NCBI GenBank assembly: GCA_026636295.1
Contig: CP089450.1
Location: 930,001 to 994,000, forward strand
Source of the DNA: Medakamo hakoo
Lineage: Eukaryota; Chlorophyta; Trebouxiophyceae; Coccomyxaceae
Length of the DNA stretch: 64,000 nucleotides
Direction of reading: 5' to 3'
The position numbers and the translations under genes are program-made. Position 1 is the stretch's first letter; the number at the start of each line of letters is the position of its first letter. Under the pieces are notes generated by a model. That model was not told where the DNA came from. It saw nothing but the letters and a program-made list of their open reading frames with translations, and made no database searches. Shown here one piece after another: positions 42,835-50,561 of this stretch.

Positions 42835-44724
42835 TCACCCCCCCTCCCACCCGCCCCGCATGTTCCATCCTGCCGCGGCGGGGAGCGCCGTCGGCCCGCC
42901 GCCCGCAAACACCTCCCAGCCTCGCGCTCCACCACAGCCGTACACGCGTGTGGCCAGTGCCTCCCCGCTGTCAGCGAACGCTTCCACCGCAGAGTGGTCG
43001 ACGAGCACTTGCAGCGTGAGGCGCCCGGCCGCGACGCCGCCGCACGCGCCGCCCGCCCGCCGCACGACCGACCCCCAGTCGGGCGTGCCGCTGGGTTCCA
43101 CCACGCTCGTAAAATGGACGACTTCGAGCCGGCCTGTGACCCAGTCCACGACCAGCGCGACGGCCGTGGGCGCGGAGACGCCGGGCGCGTCACCCGCGGC
43201 CGCGGGCCGGCGGCGCAGCCACAACCCTGCGACGCCCGCGCTCTCTTGGCCGCGCACGAACGTGAGCTCCACGTCCACCGCGTCGCCGTCCACGCCAGGG
43301 ATGGGGAGAGGCGCCGCGTCGGGTTGGAGGACGGTGTCGGCGGGCCAGGGCGGCAGGCCGGGCGGGCGGCCGCGCCGCAACCCCGCCAGGCCGGGCGCGG
43401 GCGCTTGGGCCAGCCGCGGCTGGCCTCCCTCCCCACCCCCGCTCCGCACGCTCAGCACGCGCGGCAGGGACAGGCAGCCCGCGTAGTCGGCCCGCGCAGC
43501 CGGGCTTTCCGACGCGTCCTCGTCGGCGACGAGCGGTCGGAGGTCTTGCAGCCAGGCCAGCAGCAGCGCCGGCGGACATGGCGCGCGCCCTCCTCCTCCA
43601 CCCTCCTCGGCCAACCCGACCGCCGCCCGCCCCGCCGCCGTGCTGGGCACGCCCGCCGCAACCGTAGGCGCGTAAAGCGCGTCGCCCAGGTCCAGGCGAA
43701 GAGGGCCGACAGCCGCGGACGCCAGGTCCAAGGACGGCCTGCCGCCCCCTCCACCAGCATCCTCCGCCACCAACCAAAACACCGGCGGGTTGGTCGGCCG
43801 GCCCCGGGCGTGCGTGTGCGGGTAAGGGCTGACGCACACGAGCGTCCAGGCGCGGCCGGCGTCGTCTGACAGGCGGGTGAGGAACGGGCACTCCCACATC
43901 TCGCCGACGTCCACCGCGTCGACGGGCGAGGCAGGCGCGGTGCCACCGTCCGCGGCCGCCACTTCTGGCGGCCGCACGGCCAGCCCGACGCCGCTCGCGA
44001 CCTCGCCCTCAAACTCCCAGGCGGGCGACGCCGGGTCCGGGTCGGACGACTTGTAACACAGCAGGCAGCCGCGCCCAGCGCGCCCGCTGCCCAGGACTAG
44101 GCGCCAGGGGCGGTCGCACCCCCCGCCACGTCCTCCCGCCCACCGCTGGAAGACGAAGGGGTCGCGGAAGCCGTGGAGCGACGCCGCGAGGCCGGGCGGC
44201 GCGTGCGGGATGGCGGGACGTTGCACTTTGCGCCAGGCGCTCAAGCCCCCTCCCTCACAGACGGCGGCGAGCTGGCACTCGTGCTGCTCCAGCCCCACGT
44301 CCGCGTCCGGCGGGAGGGGCGGGTGGCGGGCGGCGTCGCGGGCGTGGGGGCCACCACCGCGCAGGTGGACGCCCGTGTACAACAGCGTGCACCCTTTTTG
44401 GCCGCCGCCGCCGCCGCCGCACGCAGCGGGCACGCAGCAGCCGGACCAGCAGCCCGCCGCGTCGTGGTCGCCCGGAGACGGGCGCAGCGCCAGGGGTTCG
44501 TGGCGCCAGACCGCGAGGTCGGCGCTGGACGCGTGGCCCCAGGACAGCTTGCCCCACGCCCAGGCGGGCGAGTCGTCGACGTGCTGGTAAAAGGCGTGGA
44601 AGCGGCCGTCGGCGTCGTTCCACACCAGGCCGTTGGGGTCGTTGGTCCAGCCGGAGGGTGGGGCGACGTGGTAAGCAGGCTTGTCCGGGCAGCGCGCGGC
44701 GCGCCGCGCGCCGGCGGGCGGCAT
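42835..44724 (-). CDS. Glycoside hydrolase family 32 (invertase/fructanase type)
   Basis: Hydrolyses sucrose or beta-fructans. A single exon of 629 residues from the ATG at 44724. The three GH32 catalytic motifs are intact: WTNDPNG (nucleophile D29), RDPF in HGFRDPFVF, and the acid/base Glu in MWECPFL. A five-blade propeller should fill residues 15-400, and the C-terminal beta-sandwich carries LVDHSAVEAFADSGEA, the usual invertase C-module sequence. Gly/Cys-rich loops (CGGGGGGQKGC) are inserted near residue 105. No signal peptide follows this ATG. The frame stays open about 100 codons upstream, but without recognisable content. GH32 enzymes are uncommon in green algae, so transfer is possible. 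It is head to head with the ALKBH8-type gene. Confidence 0.9.
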   Translation of the reverse strand: MPPAGARRAARCPDKPAYHVAPPSGWTNDPNGLVWNDADGRFHAFYQHVDDSPAWAWGKLSWGHASSADLAVWRHEPLALRPSPGDHDAAGCWSGCCVPAACGGGGGGQKGCTLLYTGVHLRGGGPHARDAARHPPLPPDADVGLEQHECQLAAVCEGGGLSAWRKVQRPAIPHAPPGLAASLHGFRDPFVFQRWAGGRGGGCDRPWRLVLGSGRAGRGCLLCYKSSDPDPASPAWEFEGEVASGVGLAVRPPEVAAADGGTAPASPVDAVDVGEMWECPFLTRLSDDAGRAWTLVCVSPYPHTHARGRPTNPPVFWLVAEDAGGGGGRPSLDLASAAVGPLRLDLGDALYAPTVAAGVPSTAAGRAAVGLAEEGGGGGRAPCPPALLLAWLQDLRPLVADEDASESPAARADYAGCLSLPRVLSVRSGGGEGGQPRLAQAPAPGLAGLRRGRPPGLPPWPADTVLQPDAAPLPIPGVDGDAVDVELTFVRGQESAGVAGLWLRRRPAAAGDAPGVSAPTAVALVVDWVTGRLEVVHFTSVVEPSGTPDWGSVVRRAGGACGGVAAGRLTLQVLVDHSAVEAFADSGEALATRVYGCGGARGWEVFAGGGPTALPAAAGWNMRGGWEGG

Positions 44725-45072
44725 GTCATAAAAATGGGACGGAGCCGGGTTGGGGGTGGATGGAGCTGTCGTGCCGAGGAGAAACCACCCCCCGTCAGTG
44801 CTCAGCTTTCGGCCCGCCACGCTGTACGCCACGCGCGCGACAAAGTTCACGTCCAGGAGCACCCACCGAAAGAGAGGGAATGTCCTGGGACGACCGCACC
44901 CACTCCCGCTGTGACGCGGAAAAACAACAATGCTTTGGCCAAAGCTTGCGCTGCACACCGACGAAAAAAAAGGCGTCGGCCGTCGGCGCCGATTGTGTGC
45001 TCTCACGGGCCCGGGCGGCGGCCGCTGGGCGGGGGGCACCGCCCTGCCTGCCTCCTCTCCTCGAACAGCACC
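44725..45072. promoter_or_regulatory. Head-to-head promoter region, GH32 and ALKBH8-type genes
   Basis: 348 bases between divergent starts. The reading frames of both neighbours run open into it, but neither adds family sequence, so it is taken as 5' UTR and promoter. Confidence 0.4.
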
Positions 45073-46890
45073 ATGACGACGTCGACTCCACCCCCGCCCG
45101 GCGTCCGCGTCCTGCGCGACTTCCTGTCCGAAAAGGACGAGGCCGCGCTCCTAGCCGCGCTGCTCGACGACCCGGCCTCCCCTCCGGGCTGGACCCGCCT
45201 GGCCTCCGGCCGCCGGGTCGCCCACTTCAACACGCGCTTTGATTACAGCACCAGAGGAGCCGGACAGCCCGCTCCACCTCTCCCAGACGTCCTGGCGGCC
45301 GCGGTGGCGTCCGCGGCGACGGCGGCGGATTTGGAGGGTTTCTCCGGCGGCGGCGGCGCCGCGCCCGACCCGGCCACCCTGCAAGTCACGGCCAATGATT
45401 ACCCGCCGGGCGCGGGCATCCACTGGCACGTCGACTCGCACGGTCCCTTTGGGCCTGCGCTTGCTGTGCTGTCCCTGGGCAGCGGTGCCACCCTCGAACT
45501 GCGGCAGGCGGGCGGCGGCGGGGAAGGCTGCTTCCGTCGGTGCGCCGTCTGGCTGCCGCCCCGCTCGCTGCTCGTGTTGGGGGGCGAGGCCCGGCACGGG
45601 TGGGAGCACTGCATCGCGCCCCGCAAGACCGACCCTGGGGCCGGAGACGGCGCGCCGCCTGTGCCGCGTGCCCGCCGCGTCTCCCTGACCATTCGCACGC
45701 TGCGCGGGCCGGGCGACGGCCCGTGCGCGTGCAGCTGGCCGGCCCTGTGCGAGGACCAGGGCGGCGGGGCGGGGCGCACGCGGGACGCCGCCATCGCGGC
45801 GGCGCGGGCTGCGTCGGACGCCGCGACCGCCAACCTGGCGGACCTGAGCGCGGCCGAGGAGGCCGGGAGGATAGGGCTGGACGCGCTGGCCGCGGCGGCG
45901 GCGGCCTCGACGCCGGCCTCTCCAGCGGCCGACGCGGCCGCGGCCGCTGTCGAAGCCGCCCTCGTCCGCTCCGTGTACGACCGCATCGCCCCCCACTTTT
46001 CCGACACGCGCGTCGCGCTCTGGCCGCAGGTCGTGGACTTTGTGCGGTCCAAAGGCCCGCAAGCCCTGGTCCTAGACGTCGGCGCGGGCAATGGGAAGTA
46101 CCTGAAGCTGGCCGCGCCGGCGGGCGGGGCGGCCGTCCTCGCGTCCGAGCCGTGCCCCGCCCTGGCCGCCGCCGCCGCCGCCTCGGGCCCGGCCGGCCGC
46201 CGCGGCGCCGTCATCATCGGCGACGGCCTCCACCCCACCTGGCGGCCCGGCATCGCCGACGGCGTCATCTGCGTCGCCGTCGTCCACCACTTGGTGAGCG
46301 CGCACCGCCGGTCGCGCCTCATCGCCCGGTGCGCGCGCGCGTGCGCGCCCGGCGGCTCCGCCCTCATCACGGCCTGGGCCCGCCCCGACGCCCAGCCGGA
46401 CGGGAAGGAGTCTGCCCGCGCCCAGCGGTGGAGGCCGGTGCCCGGCGGCGGGCCGGGCGATTTTTTAGTCCCCTGGCACGAACCGCCTGGGTGGGACACG
46501 GCGAGGCCGACGACCGCGGCCTGGCCGCCGTCCAGCAGCGACGGCGGCGCGGGCGCAGCCTCCGCCCGCCCACACACGCCGGTACCTGTCCGCCCTCTGC
46601 CACTGCCCGCCAAGCACCGCCCCATCCGTGGTGCGGGGCCCGGCGGCGCCCTGACGCCCGAACAGCGGCGCGCACAGTCCGCGGTCGACCGCGCGCGCCA
46701 GCCCCCACCGGCAGCGTGGCGGTTTTACCACTGTTACACGGGGGAGGAGCTGGGCCGTGAAGCGGCGGCGGGCGCGGCACTGGCGACGGCCGAGGCTAGA
46801 AAGGCTGGGGAGGCCGGGGCGGCGTACGAGGCGCGGGACGCATTCTTGGACCGGGGCAACTGGTGTGTGGAGGTCGTGCGACTGCAGTGA
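45073..46890 (+). CDS. ALKBH8: ALKBH8-type tRNA wobble-uridine modification enzyme (AlkB plus methyltransferase)
   Basis: Methylates and hydroxylates the carboxymethyl group on wobble uridine of tRNAs. A single exon of 605 residues. The N-terminal AlkB dioxygenase has HWHVDS (iron ligands H119, D121), a distal His in ARHGWEHC, and the oxoglutarate arginine region RRVSLTIRTLR. A CACSWPALC link follows, matching the Cys-rich link of ALKBH8/Trm9 proteins. Then the methyltransferase: YDRIAPHFSDTR, SAM loop VLDVGAGNGKYLKL, and VICVAVVHHLV. The C-terminal part carries the long Pro-rich insert usual in Trm9-like enzymes before WRFYHCYTGEEL. The RRM found at the N-terminus of animal ALKBH8 is absent. 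A tRNA gene follows 188 bases downstream on the same strand. Confidence 0.93.
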   Translation: MTTSTPPPPGVRVLRDFLSEKDEAALLAALLDDPASPPGWTRLASGRRVAHFNTRFDYSTRGAGQPAPPLPDVLAAAVASAATAADLEGFSGGGGAAPDPATLQVTANDYPPGAGIHWHVDSHGPFGPALAVLSLGSGATLELRQAGGGGEGCFRRCAVWLPPRSLLVLGGEARHGWEHCIAPRKTDPGAGDGAPPVPRARRVSLTIRTLRGPGDGPCACSWPALCEDQGGGAGRTRDAAIAAARAASDAATANLADLSAAEEAGRIGLDALAAAAAASTPASPAADAAAAAVEAALVRSVYDRIAPHFSDTRVALWPQVVDFVRSKGPQALVLDVGAGNGKYLKLAAPAGGAAVLASEPCPALAAAAAASGPAGRRGAVIIGDGLHPTWRPGIADGVICVAVVHHLVSAHRRSRLIARCARACAPGGSALITAWARPDAQPDGKESARAQRWRPVPGGGPGDFLVPWHEPPGWDTARPTTAAWPPSSSDGGAGAASARPHTPVPVRPLPLPAKHRPIRGAGPGGALTPEQRRAQSAVDRARQPPPAAWRFYHCYTGEELGREAAAGAALATAEARKAGEAGAAYEARDAFLDRGNWCVEVVRLQ

Positions 46891-47078
46891 AAAAAAAAGC
46901 CGAGGTGTGCCCGACGGAGAGAGAGAGCAGACGGCGAAGGTTACGAGTGCGGGACCAAAAAACAGCGTTTCGTGGTAAATATACCGCAAAAAAATCCAAT
47001 CTTGCAATCTGCATCGCATTGGCCGTTCCTTTGAACAAACCAAAGCTCTCCCTGGTTAACATTAAAACCAGGCGGTGA

Positions 47079-47149
47079 GCACTGTTGGTGTAACGGTAGC
47101 ACACAATCTTCCCACGATTGAGGCAGGGTTTCGACTACCCTACAGTGCA
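47079..47149 (+). tRNA. tRNA-Gly(CCC)
   Basis: Seventy-one bases fold as a cloverleaf: acceptor GCACTGT pairs with ACAGTGC, D stem GTGT/GCAC, anticodon stem CAATC/GATTG around loop TTCCCAC (anticodon CCC), and T stem AGGGT/ACCCT around TTCGACT. The discriminator base is A. No intron. Odd point: the base pair closing the T loop is T-A where G-C is nearly universal. Oligo-T runs follow within a few bases, as expected for polymerase III. Confidence 0.85.
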
Positions 47150-47154
47150 TTGAC

Positions 47155-47170
47155 TTTTTTGCTTTTTTTT
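47155..47170 (+). terminator. Polymerase III oligo-T terminator of tRNA-Gly
   Basis: Runs of six and eight T on the coding strand, starting six bases after the tRNA 3' end. Confidence 0.8.
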
Positions 47171-47402
47171 TACCGGCGGGGCGGAGCGGGGCGGGCCGGG
47201 CGTGGGAAAAAGGGTGGGAGAGGATCGAGAGAGAGGGTGAGGTGGTGGTTTCGCGCGCCACCCACGCCCTCACCCCCGTCTTTTTTTTTTTTCGAGCGCG
47301 CGGAGCCCACATACATCACTCCCCTCCGCCCACCCCACTGCTCGACGCACACGCGGCATGTGCACGACACGCGCGCCGCCACCCTGTCAAAAAGCGCCGC
47401 CC

Positions 47403-48855
47403 TCACAGGCAGTGCGCGAGCAGCCACTCCAACGCGCCGGCCACGTCGCCGTGCGCTTCGGCCAGCGCTTCGACGGCCTTGGCCTTGGGGAAGCCCATGG
47501 CGACGACTTGGGCGACGGCAGCCGCCCGGCGGGCCGCGGCCGCGGACGGCGCCTTTTTCTTGCGTTTGGCGGCGGGGGCGGACGCGCCGCCGCCGTTGGC
47601 CGACCGCGGCCGTGGCGGCGCGGCCTTTTTGGCCGCACCGGGCTGCGCGGCAGCGGGAGCGGCCGCCGCCACCGTCGCCGCCGCGTCCGCCATGGGCACG
47701 TCGGAGGACGGTTGGGGAGGGGGTGGAGGGGGTGGAGCGGCCGCGGGCGGCGCGGCGGCCGCGGCCGCCGCCGTCGTCGCGGGGCCAGGCCCGGCGCCAC
47801 CACCGCGCTCCGCCCGCGCGACCTCCGCCTTCAGCGCGGCCGCCCGCGCGTGCAGCCGCGCCAGCAAGGCCAACTTAGCCCCACGCGGCAGGACCGCCGG
47901 GTCGGAGCCCATGAGCAGGGGCGCGCCGCCGGCAGCCGGGCCGCACGCGCCAGAGCTGCCCGCGGGCGCGGCAGACCCGCCCGCGCCCGCCGCGGCGACC
48001 GCCGCAGCACCAGCCGCCGCCGCCCGGGCCGCCGCCGCTTCCGCCACCCGCTCCTCAAACTCCGCCGCCACGGCCGCCGCCTGTTCGTCCGTCAGCCCGT
48101 ACGTCGCCCGCGCTTCCGCCTGGGCTGCCGCCCGCATTTCTTTCGTTGGGTTGGACCTGCCGGCGTTGATGATCAGGCCGCCCTTGCGTTCGACGCCCGG
48201 GCCGGCCTTGGCTTCGTTGTCCGTGCGGACGCGGTCGATGTCGACCTGTGGGAGGGAGGGCGGGAGGGAGGGGCGGTGAGAGAGGGGAAGGACGACGCGA
48301 GCTCCAGACGACGGCGCAGGCTGTTTTTTCCTTTTTTGCGCTCTCCCCAGGCGTGCCACGCCCGCTCTCCACCCCCTCCCTCTCTCTCTTTCGCACCTTC
48401 AACCCCGTGTACGCCGCCAGGCTTTGCTGGCCTAGGAGGCGCTGAGTCTGACCGTTGAGCTGTTGCACCATCTTGCCGGGCAGGAGGCCGGATTCCTGCA
48501 GTGCGGGGAGGCGAGAAGAAAGGCGAGCGAGTGAGAGTGGAGGGAGGCGGTGGTCGAGCGTTCGTTCAAGCGCGCGGCGCCGCGCCGCCGCACATTTCCC
48601 CCCGCACCTGAATCTCCTTCCACTTGCCCACGCCCAGGTGCATGAGCGCCAGCTTCAGGGTGGCCGCCTCATCCTTGGTCCAGCCGGGCGAGGGGGTGAA
48701 GTTCCATCTGTTGACGAGGGGAGGGAGAAAGTGAGCGAAAGAGCTGTCGCACGTTTTTTTTCTTCCGTCGGCGCATGCGAAAAAAACAAAACGCACAGGC
48801 TCGCCGCGTCGCCCAGCTTGGGCCCGCGCTTGTCCGCGGCCATGACCAAGGCCAT
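47403..48855 (-). CDS. SANT/Myb-like plus C-terminal UBA domain protein
   Basis: Role not established. Four exons, 48855-48797, 48707-48608, 48495-48397 and 48245-47403, phases 2, 0 and 0, give 366 residues. The N-terminal SANT/Myb-like helix set reads WNFTPSPGWTKDEAATLKLA, then LMHLGVGKWKEIQ, and is broken by intron 1. A conserved middle, GLLPGKMVQQLNGQTQRLLGQ, then YTGLKVDIDRVRTDNEAK, follows. The rest is Ala/Pro-rich with a basic stretch (KRKKKAPS). The last 40 residues are a UBA domain: AQVVAMGFPKAKAVEALAEA, then HGDVAGALEWLL. A DNA- or histone-facing SANT domain coupled to ubiquitin binding suggests a chromatin or DNA-repair role; that is inference. Start could also be the second ATG at 48843. 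Confidence 0.75.
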
Positions 48856-49149
48856 TCTCCGCGGGGCGAGGAGGGAGAGAGAGGGAGGCTGCGTGTGTGC
48901 GGGCTGCCGAGGCGCCGCGTCTCTCTCTGTGTGTGCGAAAGCTGCGCGCTCGGTTTCCGCCCGCCCTCAAAGCTCTGGTGTGTGCCCCTGGCGCGCGCCC
49001 CGCACGCGACCTCTCTGTCGTCCGTCTCTTCTTCGTTCACCATGCGACACACCCCACCGCCCGCCAGCCGCGTCGCCGTGGCGCCGTGCCTCACCCCCGC
49101 CACCTCTGCTCTCCTCTCTCCCCATCCCTGCCCCTCGCGGCGCCGTGGT

Positions 49150-50412
49150 TCACCACTTCACCCCGCCGCCCGCCAGGACGGCCATGGGCCCGCCCGCCGC
49201 GGCCATGGCCTCCACGTCCCCGGGCCCCCGCGCGTACAGGCTGCCCGCGTACCCGATGCCATTCAGGCAGGCCGACGGGCCGGGCTGCCGGTCCAGCGGC
49301 GGGCGTGGCACGACGAGCGCGACGCGGCGGGTGAAAACCAGGTTCCACGACCGTGTCGGCTGCCCGCCCGGCCCGGCCCCAGCCCGGACGGCCGCCGCGT
49401 CCTCGCCCGGCGTCCAGTCGGGTTCGCCCGGCGGCGCGCCCGCTGCGGTGGCCAGCGCAGCGACGCACGCGCCCAGCTCCTGCGGGGTGGGTTGGGACCC
49501 CCCGCCATCCCTCCCGCCCGGCAGGCGGGCCCCCCACGCCCGGAAGGGCAGGCGCGTCAGGGCGACGGGCTCGTACAGCGCCGCCGCCGCCGTCGCGTCC
49601 GCCACCGCCCGCTCAAACGGCGCCCGGGCGGACGGGTCGGCGGCCTCTCCGTCGGAGTCCAGCGGCAGCGGCACAACCTGCAGGTGCTTGTGCGGCTGGG
49701 ACGCGCCCGACCCCGGGCCCCGGTTGTAGTAGGCCAGCCCGCCGGCGCCCGGGTACGCGTCCAGCACCGCCCAGGTGGCGGCCAGGTCGTCCGGCGTCAG
49801 CGGCGCTTCCTGGCGCTCGAAGGACGACGTGATGATGAGGGCGTGGCGGGCGGCCAGGTTGAATTTGTTGAGGACGAGGGCGTGCGACCCCAGCGTGCCA
49901 AACGCCGGGAAAACGACCAAGTCCGGGTCGGGAGGCAGGAAGGGGTTGAACCAGCCGGTCGGCGGTGGTTTGGTGGGCGGGGACGCCAGCGGCTTTGGGC
50001 TGGGCGGTGGAGAGCCGGCCCGCCCGGCCGCGGTCGCCGCGTCCTTGGCCGCCAGCGTGGCGGCCGCGCTGCGCAACACAAAGCTCCACCCGCCGTCGTG
50101 CAGGATCGACGACGCTGTGTCAGTGCGGCAGACGGCGCCGCACGATGTGGCGCGGGCGTACGTGTCCGTGACGGCGGTCCAAATGGATGACGGCGGCGGG
50201 TAGAGTGGAGCGGGTGTGGTGGAGGGAGGGGGGGTGGTCGGTCCGGCCTGCGGCGCGTGCCCGTCGCCTGGCGCCGCCGCCGCGACACTCCCATCGCTCC
50301 TGCTCACGCCTCGCCTGCGTGGGGGGCGGCCACGCAGCAGAGTGTCCTTCAGCCAGGACAGGACGGGCGTCATGGGCGACCGGGCGGACGGCGGGGCGGG
50401 GCGCCGAAGCAT
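49150..50412 (-). CDS. ATP adenylyltransferase / Ap4A phosphorylase (HIT-like)
   Basis: Phosphorolyses diadenosine tetraphosphate to ATP and ADP, and runs the reverse adenylyl transfer. A single exon of 420 residues from the ATG at 50412; a later in-frame ATG (MTPVLSW) is possible. The family marks are present: the N-terminal domain with NPFLPPDPDLVVF, then LNKFNLAARHALIITSSFE, GGLAYYNRGPGSGASQPHKH containing the start of the histidine motif, and the active-site HKHLQVVPLP. The C-terminal adenylyltransferase domain includes SWNLVFTRRVALVVPR and LNGIGYAGSLY. Compared with yeast APA1/2 it has a longer Pro/Thr-rich spacer near residues 50-90. No targeting peptide. Head to head with the PATROL1-type gene, 149 bases between starts. 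Confidence 0.9.
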   Translation of the reverse strand: MLRRPAPPSARSPMTPVLSWLKDTLLRGRPPRRRGVSRSDGSVAAAAPGDGHAPQAGPTTPPPSTTPAPLYPPPSSIWTAVTDTYARATSCGAVCRTDTASSILHDGGWSFVLRSAAATLAAKDAATAAGRAGSPPPSPKPLASPPTKPPPTGWFNPFLPPDPDLVVFPAFGTLGSHALVLNKFNLAARHALIITSSFERQEAPLTPDDLAATWAVLDAYPGAGGLAYYNRGPGSGASQPHKHLQVVPLPLDSDGEAADPSARAPFERAVADATAAAALYEPVALTRLPFRAWGARLPGGRDGGGSQPTPQELGACVAALATAAGAPPGEPDWTPGEDAAAVRAGAGPGGQPTRSWNLVFTRRVALVVPRPPLDRQPGPSACLNGIGYAGSLYARGPGDVEAMAAAGGPMAVLAGGGVKW

Positions 50413-50561
50413 TGCGCGAGCGCGAAGAGAAAAAGGGAGTGGAGGGGCGCCGACCAAGGCCTTCGGCCTCGGACCCACACCACCAAAAACGACAGACGGA
50501 GTGCAAGCGGGCGCTTGCTCTCGTCTCTGGGAAAACTCAACACACCCACTTACCTCCTGAA
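50413..50561. promoter_or_regulatory. Head-to-head promoter, Ap4A phosphorylase and PATROL1-type gene
   Basis: At 149 bases this is the shortest divergent start-to-start gap in the window. The two 5' UTRs must be very short or overlap. Confidence 0.5.
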
